Shown: piece by piece, positions 48,997 through 57,817 of the stretch
How positions within the stretch are numbered: the stretch's first letter is position 1
How the letters are laid out: the number at the start of each line of letters is the position of its first letter
DNA from: Acidobacteriota bacterium
Lineage (GTDB): Bacteria > Acidobacteriota > Vicinamibacteria > Fen-336
Direction: 5' to 3'
Length of the DNA: 64,000 nucleotides
Assembly (NCBI GenBank): GCA_003223555.1
Contig: QHVM01000081.1
Location: 1-64,000, forward strand
Notes under the pieces: model-generated
What the model saw: only the letters and a program-made list of their open reading frames with translations
Told to the model about the DNA's origin: nothing
The model's database searches: none
Position numbers and translations under genes: made by a program

Positions 48997-49113
48997 CCTT
49001 TCAACGCAGAGGTCGCAGGGGAGGCAACGTTAGGCCCGAGGACGCAGAGACGGCGAATATACCTGTCTCCGCGTCCCCTCCGTTTTCCCCTCCGCGTCCT
49101 CTGCGTTGAAAGG
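48997..49113. repeat. nested palindromic element
   Basis: Outer 16-bp perfect inverted repeat CCTTTCAACGCAGAGG / CCTCTGCGTTGAAAGG; inner GGACGCAGAGAC / GTCTCCGCGTCC arms (one mismatch). Confidence 0.85.
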
Positions 49114-50155
49114 CAACGCCGCCGACGGACTGGCAGGCGAGCATGCCGCACGCGGCGTGGATGTCGGCGCCTCCGGAGTAGCGGCGGACGAAGCCGATCC
49201 CGTTCTCGGCCAGCGCGGAGAAGAACGCCTTTCGCTCCGCTTCGGCGGGCGGGTGGAAGCGTCCCCTGGGGTCGTTCACGTCGATGATCGACAGGCGGAC
49301 CTTCATCCCCGCAAAGAGCCGGCCCAGCTCGCGCGCCTCGTCCGCCCCGGTGTTCACGCCGGCCATCGACACCCAGGCGAGGTTCACCGGGCCGCCCCGC
49401 CGCTGCGCGTGGCGCCGCATGGCCGCGGCGAGCGCATCGACCGGGTACCGGCGGGCGAGCGGCACGAGGCCCGCCCGCTTCTCCTGGAAGGCGGAGGTGA
49501 GCGAGAGGATGAGACGGTAGGGATGGCCTTCGGCGGTGTAGCGCTCGATCATCGGCAGGACGCCGACGGTGGAGATGGTGATGCGGTCGCCCCCGATGCG
49601 GGCCCCGCACGGGTCGCGCAGGATCTCCGCCGCCCGTATCACGCTGTCGTAGTTCTGGAACGGCTCCCCCTGTCCCTGGAAGACGACGCCCGTCACCGGC
49701 CGCTCGGGCCCCTCGCGGCGCACGGTCAGCACCTGCTCCACGATCTCCCACGGCTCCAGGTCCCGGGCGAGGCCCAACCGGCCGGTCTCGCAGAAGGCGC
49801 AGCCGAGCGCGCAGCCGGCCTGCGACGACACGCACACGCTCCAGCGGGGCCGCTCGAGCGGGATGCGGACGGTCTCGAACACCCGGCCGTCGGCCGCGCG
49901 GAAGAGGTACTTCACGAAGGGGTCGATCCGGCTCGCTCGCCGGTCGATCACCTGGAGCCGGGTCGCGCGGGCCCGCGCGCCCAGCGCCTCGAGCATGCGG
50001 CGGGAGAGGCCGCGCACGTCCTCCAGGTCGTCCCGGTCCTCCCCCACGACGCGGCTCACGATGCGTCGCGACAGGTGCTCGTCGAGGCGGAGGTCGGGCC
50101 AGAGCGCGGCGAGCGAGGTCGGGGTCTGGCTGCGGAGATGGACGCCTGGGCTCAC
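49001..50155 (-). CDS. RlmN-like radical SAM protein
   Basis: CALGCAFCETGRLG (CxxxCxxC), GVVFQGQGEPFQNYD, C-terminal ACGMLAC. Confidence 0.9.
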   Translation of the reverse strand: MSPGVHLRSQTPTSLAALWPDLRLDEHLSRRIVSRVVGEDRDDLEDVRGLSRRMLEALGARARATRLQVIDRRASRIDPFVKYLFRAADGRVFETVRIPLERPRWSVCVSSQAGCALGCAFCETGRLGLARDLEPWEIVEQVLTVRREGPERPVTGVVFQGQGEPFQNYDSVIRAAEILRDPCGARIGGDRITISTVGVLPMIERYTAEGHPYRLILSLTSAFQEKRAGLVPLARRYPVDALAAAMRRHAQRRGGPVNLAWVSMAGVNTGADEARELGRLFAGMKVRLSIIDVNDPRGRFHPPAEAERKAFFSALAENGIGFVRRYSGGADIHAACGMLACQSVGGVAFQRRGRGGENGGDAETGIFAVSASSGLTLPPLRPLR

Positions 50156-51210
50156 CGACGGCTGACGATCACCTGCTGGGGCGACCTCGGCACCTGCATG
50201 ATCTCGTTGCGCGCGAAGCCGGCGGACCGGAACATCCGGTCGTACTCCGGAAACGTGTACGCGTTGCCCGCCGGGGTGACGGCCAGCATGATGAGGCTGA
50301 ACGCGGCGGGAATCGGCGGTGACACGCGGTCCTCGTTGGGAACGAACTCGAGGGTGATGGCGCGGCCGCCCGGCTCGAGGCAGCCGTGGATCTTGCGGGC
50401 CAGCGATCCGCAGGTCGGCAGGTCGAAATGGTGGAACAGGTTCGACACCAGCACGACGTCGAATCCGTGGCCGAAATCGACCTCGAAGGCGCTCCCCGGA
50501 CGAAGCTCGTAACGGTCGTCCACGCCCGCCGCCCGCGCGTTCCCGTGCGCGACCTTCAGCACCTGGGGCCAGTCCAGGGCCACCACGCGGGCCTCCGCGT
50601 TCCTCTTCGCCACCGCGATGCCGAACAGCCCGTGGCCGGCGGCGATGTCGAGCACCCGTAGCGGACCGGGATGCGCTTGCACCGCGAGCTCGCCGATGAA
50701 CTCGGCCGACGGCGCCACCATCGGGGGCATGCTCCGGGCGAACTCCTCCCACACCGGGTCTTCGGGGTCGACCACGCCCGCTCCGGCCATGAGGGTGGTG
50801 CCCCGGCGGACGACCTCGGTCAGGTTGGCGAACCCGCTCATCAGCTCCGGCGAGTTGATGAACCCGAGCATGCCGCCGAGATAGGCCGGCGACCGCTGGT
50901 CGAGGAATACCGCGCTGTCGGGGGTGAGCCGGTACCGATCGTCCTGTTTCGCCAGGAAACCGACGACCGTCAGGTAGTCGCAGAGGATCCGCACGCCACG
51001 CGCGGACGCGCCGCACCGTCCGGCCAGGCTGTCGGCCATGTCCGCTCCCTGGCCGATGGCGGTGAACAGGCCGAGCTCGATCGCCGCCCGCAAGGCGGCC
51101 GTGCGCTGGTACGCGTTCACGGTCTCCCAGAAGAGGACGGGGCTGGGCTCGGGTTGGGCGGGCGGGGCCGACCCGCCGCCGCTGGATGGGCTGACGCCCG
51201 GCGCTGCCAT
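50152..51210 (-). CDS. class I SAM-dependent O-methyltransferase
   Basis: VLDIAAGHGLFGIAVAKRN...DVVLVSNLFHHFD...LEPGGRAITLEFVPNE. Confidence 0.88.
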   Translation of the reverse strand: MAAPGVSPSSGGGSAPPAQPEPSPVLFWETVNAYQRTAALRAAIELGLFTAIGQGADMADSLAGRCGASARGVRILCDYLTVVGFLAKQDDRYRLTPDSAVFLDQRSPAYLGGMLGFINSPELMSGFANLTEVVRRGTTLMAGAGVVDPEDPVWEEFARSMPPMVAPSAEFIGELAVQAHPGPLRVLDIAAGHGLFGIAVAKRNAEARVVALDWPQVLKVAHGNARAAGVDDRYELRPGSAFEVDFGHGFDVVLVSNLFHHFDLPTCGSLARKIHGCLEPGGRAITLEFVPNEDRVSPPIPAAFSLIMLAVTPAGNAYTFPEYDRMFRSAGFARNEIMQVPRSPQQVIVSRR

Positions 51211-51301
51211 CGCTCACCTCCCCGCGCTCATCGTCCGATGGCGGCTTCCGGCCACGCTAGCGCCGGCCCCGGAGGTTGTCAAGGATGCCGGCGGATGCGG
51301 C

Positions 51302-51385
51302 AGTCCCGGTCCTCCCCCCCGACGCGGCTCACGATGCGTCGCGCCAGATGCTGTCGAGGGGGAGGTCGGGCCAGGGAACGCGAGG
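51302..51385 (-). pseudogene. fragment duplicated from the 5' part of the RlmN-like gene
   Basis: 51302-51374 aligns with about 50030-50102 over about 73 bp with roughly five differences by eye. Confidence 0.75.
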
Positions 51386-51387
51386 GC

Positions 51388-51789
51388 TCAGTTCTGCGGG
51401 GTGCTGGGGGTCGTGGTGGTCTTCTCCTTGTCGCGGTTCCAGCGTCCGCGGCCGCGGTGCTCCTTCTGCATCTGCTCGTACTTCTGCTGCTGCTCAGGAG
51501 TCAGGATCGACTTGATCTGCTCGTTCATCTTCTCGTGCCGCGCCCGCATCGTCTCCCGGTCCGGCTTCGTCTGGTCCGACTGCCACTGCTGATGGGCCTC
51601 CTGGAAGATCTGCTGGAGCTGGCGGGCCTGGTCGTCACTCAGGCCGAGCCGCTCCTTCATCCTCTCGACACGGTGCTGGATGCGATCGCCCTTCGCCGCG
51701 TTCTCATCGGCGACGGCGGCGGTCCGGACGGCCGCGATGGCGAGGACTGCTCCGGCCACGACGGCCGCCCACTGCGTCATCTTCTTCAT
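51388..51789 (-). CDS. Spy/CpxP-like periplasmic protein
   Basis: Signal peptide; RMKERLGLSDDQARQLQQIF...SILTPEQQQKYEQM. Confidence 0.78.
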   Translation of the reverse strand: MKKMTQWAAVVAGAVLAIAAVRTAAVADENAAKGDRIQHRVERMKERLGLSDDQARQLQQIFQEAHQQWQSDQTKPDRETMRARHEKMNEQIKSILTPEQQQKYEQMQKEHRGRGRWNRDKEKTTTTPSTPQN

Positions 51790-51891
51790 TCAGGTTCTCC
51801 TTGGCGCTCGGCGTTGCGAGCGCTCACGGGATTGGACCGGACCACCCCGGCGGCGTTTAAATCCAGGCCGGCCCCATCGGGAGGAATTGCA

Positions 51892-53040
51892 ATGTTTGAC
51901 CTTCGTGTAAAGGTTCTCCCTGTCCTCGCCGCCTCGCTCGTCATGGCCGCGCCCGCCGGCCGTCAAGAGCGTCCCCGGGCCCGAGACCTGGGGATTGCGC
52001 CCGGCGTCTTCCCCCCCGGCGCGCTGGATGCGATCACCGACGTGGCCGGCGTCGCCGTCGGCCACGCCACCCGGATCGAAGGCGACCGCGTGCGCACCGG
52101 CGTCACGGCGATCGTCCCCCACGCGGGGAACGTCTTCCAGGAAAAGGTGGCCGGAGCCGTCTTCGTGGGCAACGCCTTCGGCAAGCTGGCCGGCGCCACC
52201 CAGGTCGAGGAGCTGGGGACGATCGAGACGCCCATCGTGCTCACGAGCACGCTCAGCGTCGGCACCGCCGTGCAGGCCCTCGTGGAATACACCCTCGGCC
52301 GGCCCGGCAACGAAGCCGTCCGCTCGGTCAACGCGCTCGTGGGCGAGACCAACGACGGCGGCCTGAACGACATCCGCGGCGGCCACGTGCGGAGCGAAGA
52401 CGTGCGGGCGGCGATCGAGGGCGCGGGGACGGGGCCGGTCGAGGAGGGCAGCGTGGGCGCGGGGACGGGCACGCGGTGCTTCGGCTGGAAGGGCGGGATC
52501 GGCAGCGCCTCGCGCAAGCTGCCCGCGGCCCACGGCGGCTGGGCGCTCGGTGTCCTCGTGCAGACCAACTTCGGCGGCGTGCTCACGATCGACGGCGCGC
52601 CGGTCGGGCGCGAGCTGGGCCGCTACGACTTCAAGCCCGATGGCGGTCCCGGGACGGCCGGTTACGGCTCGTGCATGATCGTCGTGGCCACCGACGCCCC
52701 GCTCTCGGCGCGCGACCTGAAGCGGCTGGCGGCGCGGGCCGTCTTCGGCCTCGCGCGTACCGGCTCGTCGTACTCCAACGGCAGCGGAGACTATGCGATC
52801 GCCTTCTCGACCGCGACCGAGGCCCGCGTGCGCCACGGCGAAACGGTCCCGCGCCCCCGCCTGGTCTTACCCACCGAGGCCCTCTCGCCGCTGTTCGAGG
52901 CGGCGCTGGAGGCCACCGAGGAGGCGGTCTACAACTCGCTCTTGCGGGCCACGACCGTGACCGGGAACGGCCAGACCGCGGAGGCCATCCCCATCGACCG
53001 GGTCGTCGAGGTGTTGCAGCGCTACGGGCGCGGCCGGTGA
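51892..53040 (+). CDS. P1 family peptidase (DmpA-like)
   Basis: AITDVAGVAVGHAT...RTGVTAIVPH...NDGGLNDIRGGHV...GYGSCMIVVATDAPLS. Confidence 0.92.
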   Translation: MFDLRVKVLPVLAASLVMAAPAGRQERPRARDLGIAPGVFPPGALDAITDVAGVAVGHATRIEGDRVRTGVTAIVPHAGNVFQEKVAGAVFVGNAFGKLAGATQVEELGTIETPIVLTSTLSVGTAVQALVEYTLGRPGNEAVRSVNALVGETNDGGLNDIRGGHVRSEDVRAAIEGAGTGPVEEGSVGAGTGTRCFGWKGGIGSASRKLPAAHGGWALGVLVQTNFGGVLTIDGAPVGRELGRYDFKPDGGPGTAGYGSCMIVVATDAPLSARDLKRLAARAVFGLARTGSSYSNGSGDYAIAFSTATEARVRHGETVPRPRLVLPTEALSPLFEAALEATEEAVYNSLLRATTVTGNGQTAEAIPIDRVVEVLQRYGRGR

Positions 53041-53639
53041 GAAGCGAGGCCGCGCGGGTGCGCGAGCTGTGCTCGGGCTACCTCGAGGAGTACCTCGGCA
53101 AGGTCCGCTTCTGCCTCGAGCGGCTCGACGAGGCGCAGGTATGGTGGCGGCCCCACCGGGCCGGCAACAGCGTGGGCAACCTGGTCCTGCACGTCTGCGG
53201 CAACCTGTCGCAGTGGGTGCTGTCCGGGCTCGGCGGCGAAGCCGACTCGCGCCGGCGCGCGCTCGAGTTCGCCGCCGATCGGCCGATGGGAAAGCGCCGG
53301 CTGGCCGAGCGCCTGTCCTCGGTGGTGGCGCGCTGCCGTCGGCGGATCGCGCTCCTCGACGAGGAGGCGCTCGCCGCGCCGCGGACCATCCAGCATCGCC
53401 GCACCGACGGCCTCGGCGCGCTCCTCCACGCGGTCGAGCACATGAGCTATCACACGGGACAGATCGTCTTCGTGGCGAAACAGCTCCGGGGGGAGGGAAG
53501 CGGGATCGACTTCTACCCCCACCTCAATGCGCCGCCCACCACGCGGCCCCCAGCAGCGCGGCGACCGCCGCGTGCAACCCGTGCCCGGCCATTCAAAGCG
53601 GGCAGGCCTGCTTCAGGACGGCGACGAGGGCGTAGATGA
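53037..53639 (+). CDS. DinB-like (DUF1572) protein; the C-terminal tail beyond about 53530 may be non-functional
   Basis: GNSVGNLVLHVCGNLSQWVLSGLGG...LLHAVEHMSYHTGQIVFVAKQLRGEGSGIDFYPHLN. Confidence 0.82.
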   Translation: MRSEAARVRELCSGYLEEYLGKVRFCLERLDEAQVWWRPHRAGNSVGNLVLHVCGNLSQWVLSGLGGEADSRRRALEFAADRPMGKRRLAERLSSVVARCRRRIALLDEEALAAPRTIQHRRTDGLGALLHAVEHMSYHTGQIVFVAKQLRGEGSGIDFYPHLNAPPTTRPPAARRPPRATRARPFKAGRPASGRRRGRR

Positions 53640-53976
53640 GGTATGCGCCGACCGCGAGGCTGGCCGCGGCCACGGCCAGGTAGGGCCAGGGGACGGTCAC
53701 CCGGCCGCTGACGATCCACTGACCGGCGAGCCCCAGCAGGGCCACGCACCACGGGATGCCGGCCACCACGTTGGGCGCGCCGCCGAACAGGCGCGCGTAG
53801 GGAGTCGCCACCACCACCGCGCAGGACGAGGTCTCCGCCCCGCAAGCCGTGAAGAGCCTGCCCAGCACCCGCCGCAGGCCGGGCCAGCGGCCGAAGGCCA
53901 GCGACGCGAAGTACAGGTTGATGAGCAGGGCGGCCGCGGCGAGCGCGGCCAGCAGGGCGCCGGCGGCGGCCGCCAT
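53524..53976 (-). CDS. VKOR family membrane thiol oxidoreductase; conventional ORF ends at TGA 53595-53593, candidate selenoprotein with readthrough to 53524
   Basis: FTACGAETSSCAVVVATPYARLFGGAPNVVAGIPW (VKOR loop Cys pair and conserved Ser/Thr-P-Y/G-P-N context), then ALVAVLKQACPL-TGA-MAGHGLHAAVAALLGAAWWAAH-TGA. Confidence 0.65.
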
Positions 53977-54563
53977 CAGAAGCGCAGCGTGCGGCGGCGC
54001 CCCTGCACTTCGATCTCCACCTCGTCGGCGCCGATGCGCACGACCGTGATGCCGTCGAAGTGGTCGCCCTCGTGCACCAGCCGGCTGCTGAGGATGGCGA
54101 CCGGCTTGCCGTCGCGCTCGCTGATGGCCTGGAGCTGGAGGCTCGAAGCGGGATCGGCCTTGTCTGCTGCGGCGGGGGCGAGCGGCCGCGCCGTCGCCGC
54201 GATGCTCTCGGGAAGCCGGGCCGGGCCGGCGAGGGGGCCGGCCGTCAGCGGGACGACACTGCCCGGCGCCGACGCGCGGAGACCGGCCGGCGTGCTCGTC
54301 GCCGCCGGCGAGGCGCTCGCCGGCAGGGGCAGGGTCGCCGGCCCAGCGTTCGTGCCGGCGCGAGCCGGGGTCTGGCCGCGTCCCCGCCAGGCGAGCCAGG
54401 TCGCAGACCCCGCGCCGGCGACGATGGCGAGCGCCGCGAGCGCCGGCAGCCAGCGCCGTTCCCGGGGGGCCGGCCAGGGGACCGCGCCCACCACGAGGAA
54501 GCCGCGGTCGGGCGTCTTCTTCTCCCGGTCCAGCTTCTTGAGCGCCTCCAGGATCAGGCTCAG
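53976..54563 (-). CDS. gspB: general secretion pathway protein B-like
   Basis: LILEALKKLDREKK N-terminus, TM, C-terminal GDHFDGITVVRIGADEVEIEVQGRRRTLRF. Start appears to be CTG overlapping the upstream stop (CTGA). Confidence 0.8.
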   Translation of the reverse strand: MSLILEALKKLDREKKTPDRGFLVVGAVPWPAPRERRWLPALAALAIVAGAGSATWLAWRGRGQTPARAGTNAGPATLPLPASASPAATSTPAGLRASAPGSVVPLTAGPLAGPARLPESIAATARPLAPAAADKADPASSLQLQAISERDGKPVAILSSRLVHEGDHFDGITVVRIGADEVEIEVQGRRRTLRF

Positions 54564-56095
54564 GACGAGCCTCCGCTGAGTCGGGGCCGAGGGTATTGGC
54601 TGCGGCTGTACAGGGTCATGAGCGTACGGGCGCCGATGACGCCGTCGGCGGCGAGGTCGGCGTCCTGCTGGAAGCGGGCCACCGCTCCCGCCAGGTCGGG
54701 GTCCTGCGCCGGATACCCCAGCCCGGCGAGGGCCTGGCGCACCCAGGCATTGATCCGTTGCGGGTCGGCCCCGGGGGCGAGAGCGTCGAAGTCCCGCCAG
54801 AGGAACACCGCCTGGCGGGTCCAGAGGCGGTCCACTTCGGCCAGCGGCACGCGCAGCGAGGCGCCGTCCGCCGCCACCACCGCCTGGTCGCCTTCGAGAT
54901 GGAGCAGCGCCAGATAGCACGTGTCGCGGCGGGCGGGATGGAACATCTCGAGCACCACCGGCAGGTTGAGCCGGCGCACCTGCTCCATGTGGGTCCGGAG
55001 CGGTGTGCGCTCGAGCAGGTCCGGCCCCCAGAGCGCCTGCACCTGACCGACCGCGGACTGGAAGGAGCGGTCGTGGTCCAGACCGAGCAGCATCGGGGCC
55101 AGCGGGCCGGCGGCCGGCGGGCGGCTCGCCGGCGCGGCGAGCGTCTTCACCACCGTGCCGTCCGCGACGCCGGTCGCCGGCGCCGCGACCGGTGCCGGCG
55201 AGGGACGGCCCTGCCAGGCCAACACGGCGACCGCCGCCGCCACCGGCAGCGCGGCCAGCGGCGCATACCGGGCCATCGGGCGGCGGGGCAAGGCGGACTT
55301 CACCTCGCTCGACGCCTGCCGCACCATCGGCGCATCGACGACGCGCACGCCTTGTACGTACCCGGCCAGCAGCGCGCGATCGCAGATGAGGTTGATGAGC
55401 CGCGGGACGCCCCCCGAGTGCTGGTGCACCGCCGCCAGCGCGCCGGAGGTGAAGGACACCTTGCCGTCGCCTCCCGCTACCCGCAGGCGGTGGGCGACGT
55501 AGTCCTCCGTCTCCGGCCGGCTGAGCGGCGCCAGGTGGTACTGGGCCGTCACCCGCTGGGCGAGCTGGCGCAGCTCGCGGCGGGAGAGCATCTCCTGCAG
55601 CTCCGACTGGCCCATCAGCACGATCTGGATGAGCTTCTCGGTGTCCGTCTCCAGGTTCGAGATGAGGCGTATCTGCTCGAGCACCTCGGCCGAGAGGTCC
55701 TGGGCCTCGTCGATCAGGAGGACCACGTCGCGGCCCTTCTCCCGCGCCTCGAGGAGGAAGCGGTGCAGCGCGTCGACGTGGTCCTTGAGCGAGGCGCCCG
55801 GGACCGGGATGTGGAGGTCCTGCAGGATCGAGCCGAGCAGCTCCGCCGCGGTGAGGGCCGGGTAGAGGACGAACGCGGTGGCGGTGCGCGAGTCGAGGCG
55901 GGAGAGGAAGTAGCGGGCGAGGGTGGTCTTTCCCGTGCCGACCTCTCCGGTGACAACGATGAAACCGCCCCGCTCGCGGCGGCCGAACTCCAGATGGGCG
56001 AAAGCCTCGGTGTGCCGCTGCGACAGGTAGAGATACTTCGGGTCGGGGGTGAGGTTGAACGGCTTCTCGGCGAACCCGTAATGCGCTTCGTACAC
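54560..56095 (-). CDS. ExeA/GspA-like AAA ATPase with peptidoglycan-binding domain
   Basis: MYEAHYGFAEKPFNLTPDPKYLYLSQRH...VVTGEVGTGKTTLAR...LIDEAQDLS...PB domain FQQDADLAADGVIGARTLMTLYS. Confidence 0.92.
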   Translation of the reverse strand: MYEAHYGFAEKPFNLTPDPKYLYLSQRHTEAFAHLEFGRRERGGFIVVTGEVGTGKTTLARYFLSRLDSRTATAFVLYPALTAAELLGSILQDLHIPVPGASLKDHVDALHRFLLEAREKGRDVVLLIDEAQDLSAEVLEQIRLISNLETDTEKLIQIVLMGQSELQEMLSRRELRQLAQRVTAQYHLAPLSRPETEDYVAHRLRVAGGDGKVSFTSGALAAVHQHSGGVPRLINLICDRALLAGYVQGVRVVDAPMVRQASSEVKSALPRRPMARYAPLAALPVAAAVAVLAWQGRPSPAPVAAPATGVADGTVVKTLAAPASRPPAAGPLAPMLLGLDHDRSFQSAVGQVQALWGPDLLERTPLRTHMEQVRRLNLPVVLEMFHPARRDTCYLALLHLEGDQAVVAADGASLRVPLAEVDRLWTRQAVFLWRDFDALAPGADPQRINAWVRQALAGLGYPAQDPDLAGAVARFQQDADLAADGVIGARTLMTLYSRSQYPRPRLSGGSS

Positions 56096-56098
56096 CGG

Positions 56099-56785
56099 TT
56101 ACCTCTCCGGCTCGTGCTCGACGAAGGCGCGGATGCGCTCGCGCACCGCCTCGCGCACGATCACGAACTCGACTCCCGCGCGCGCGCGCCCTTCTTCGCC
56201 CGGCTCCTGGCGGATCACCTGGGCGACGACCCGCAGGTCGGTGGGGTCGCCCGGGAGCCGGAAGGAGAGGTCGAGCTTGGTCCCCACCTCGACGGGATCG
56301 TCCGTCTCCAGGAGCATGCCCTTGACGCTGATGTCGACGATCGAGCCCCGCAGCGGCTCTTCGGAGGCGTCGAACCGGGACCAGACGTCCAACCGCACGG
56401 GGACGCGGACCACGCGGCGGCGGGGCACCTCGAGCAGCTCCTCCAGCCACGCGTCCCACAGGTAGGGCAGCGCCTCGCCGGCGAAGACGATGTTGGCCCC
56501 CGCGCGGCGCAGCGCCTCCACCTCGGGAACCGTGGCCGACCGCCGCAGCACGGCCAGCGACATCCTGCGGGTGAGGCCGTCGTTGCGGAAGCGGCGGAGA
56601 GCATCGAGGGCCTGCTCCTGCGGAGCGCCATCGAGGATCACCAGCTTGGGAAGAGCGTCGCAGGCGGCCGCGAACGCCGCCTCCAGATCGGCCGCGAACA
56701 CGCGGTCGACGTCGCTGCGCCAGACGACGGTCCGTTCGAGGACGGAGGTCAACTCGGGGCCACCCACGATCAGGACCTTGAGCAT
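56099..56785 (-). CDS. PilZ domain protein
   Basis: RRRVVRVPVRLDVWSRFD...GSIVDISVKGMLLETDDPVEVGTKLDLSFRLPG. Confidence 0.8.
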   Translation of the reverse strand: MLKVLIVGGPELTSVLERTVVWRSDVDRVFAADLEAAFAAACDALPKLVILDGAPQEQALDALRRFRNDGLTRRMSLAVLRRSATVPEVEALRRAGANIVFAGEALPYLWDAWLEELLEVPRRRVVRVPVRLDVWSRFDASEEPLRGSIVDISVKGMLLETDDPVEVGTKLDLSFRLPGDPTDLRVVAQVIRQEPGEEGRARAGVEFVIVREAVRERIRAFVEHEPER

Positions 56786-56843
56786 CCGAGGCGCGAGTCT
56801 ACAGCCGTTCGTGCCGCGGCGCGAGGCCCCGCCCGGGCGGGGT

Positions 56844-57509
56844 ATGCTCAGCAGCGTGCAGGAGATACGGATTCCGGTGGGAGACGTCTCGGTGACGGCG
56901 TCCGTCCACGGGGCGGGAGCCACCGCGGTCGTCCTCGGGCACGGCGCCGGGGGGGATCGGCGCACGCCCATGCTGGTGGAGCTGGCCGAGACGCTGGCCT
57001 CCTCCGGCCGCCAGTCCGTGCTCTACAACTTCCTCTACTCCGACCGCGGCCGCGGCGGGCCGGACCCTCCGGACGTGCTCGAGCGCACGGCGCAGGCCGC
57101 CGGCGACCACGCGCGCGCCACCCTCGGCGCGCGGAAGGTGATCGTCGGCGGCAAGTCGATGGGCGGCCGCATCGCTTCCCAGGTCGTGGCCCGGGGCGCG
57201 CCCGCCGACGGCCTCATCTTCCTCGGTTATCCGCTGCACCCGCCCGGCCGGACGCAGGTCCTCCGTGACCGGCATCTGGGTGCGGTCGAGGCGCCGATGC
57301 TCTTCGTGCAGGGCACGCGGGACGCCTTCGCGCGGTGGGACCTGCTGGAGGCTCTGGTGGAGCGGCTGTCGCCGCGGGCCAGCCTGCACCGGGTCGAGGA
57401 GGGCGACCATTCGTTCGCGGTCCCCAAGCGCACCGGCCGGAAGGCGGCCGACGTGCAGCGGGAAGTCTTCGACGCGGTCCTGCGCTGGCTGGAGGCTCAC
57501 GGCCTGTGA
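56844..57509 (+). CDS. alpha/beta hydrolase, KAN-like
   Basis: VVLGHGAGGDRRTP...VIVGGKSMGGRIASQVV...VEEGDHSFAVP. Confidence 0.88.
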   Translation: MLSSVQEIRIPVGDVSVTASVHGAGATAVVLGHGAGGDRRTPMLVELAETLASSGRQSVLYNFLYSDRGRGGPDPPDVLERTAQAAGDHARATLGARKVIVGGKSMGGRIASQVVARGAPADGLIFLGYPLHPPGRTQVLRDRHLGAVEAPMLFVQGTRDAFARWDLLEALVERLSPRASLHRVEEGDHSFAVPKRTGRKAADVQREVFDAVLRWLEAHGL

Positions 57510-57817
57510 GCGCCGTCCCGCTCCCCCGCGATGCCAGCCTGGTGGAGCTGCGGCCCGACCGCCTCACCTTCCAGACGAGGGAATGCGTGCTGCCCGGCAC
57601 GCCGGTTGCTTTCCGCCTGATCATGGAGGGTGGCGCGCTGCCGCTGGAGGCGCTCGCCGAGGCGTGCCTGGTCGTGGCCCGCGACCGCAACGGCTACGTG
57701 TTCCATTCGCGCTTGTCCCTGGCCGGCCTGACCGAGGGCGACCGCAGCCTGATCGCGCTGTTCATTGCCAAGGGACGGGGCAGCCCCACTCTCGGCGCGC
57801 CGGAGGTCCGGCACTGA
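57506..57817 (+). CDS. small hypothetical protein (PilZ-like sizing)
   Basis: GTG start coupled to the hydrolase; LPGTPVAFRLIMEGGALPLEALAEACLVV. Confidence 0.5.
   Translation: MSAVPLPRDASLVELRPDRLTFQTRECVLPGTPVAFRLIMEGGALPLEALAEACLVVARDRNGYVFHSRLSLAGLTEGDRSLIALFIAKGRGSPTLGAPEVRH

Noticed and set aside
51276-51515. 79-aa plus-strand ORF upstream of the Spy-like gene
   Set aside because: Antisense to the duplicated RlmN fragment and the Spy-like CDS; no independent support.
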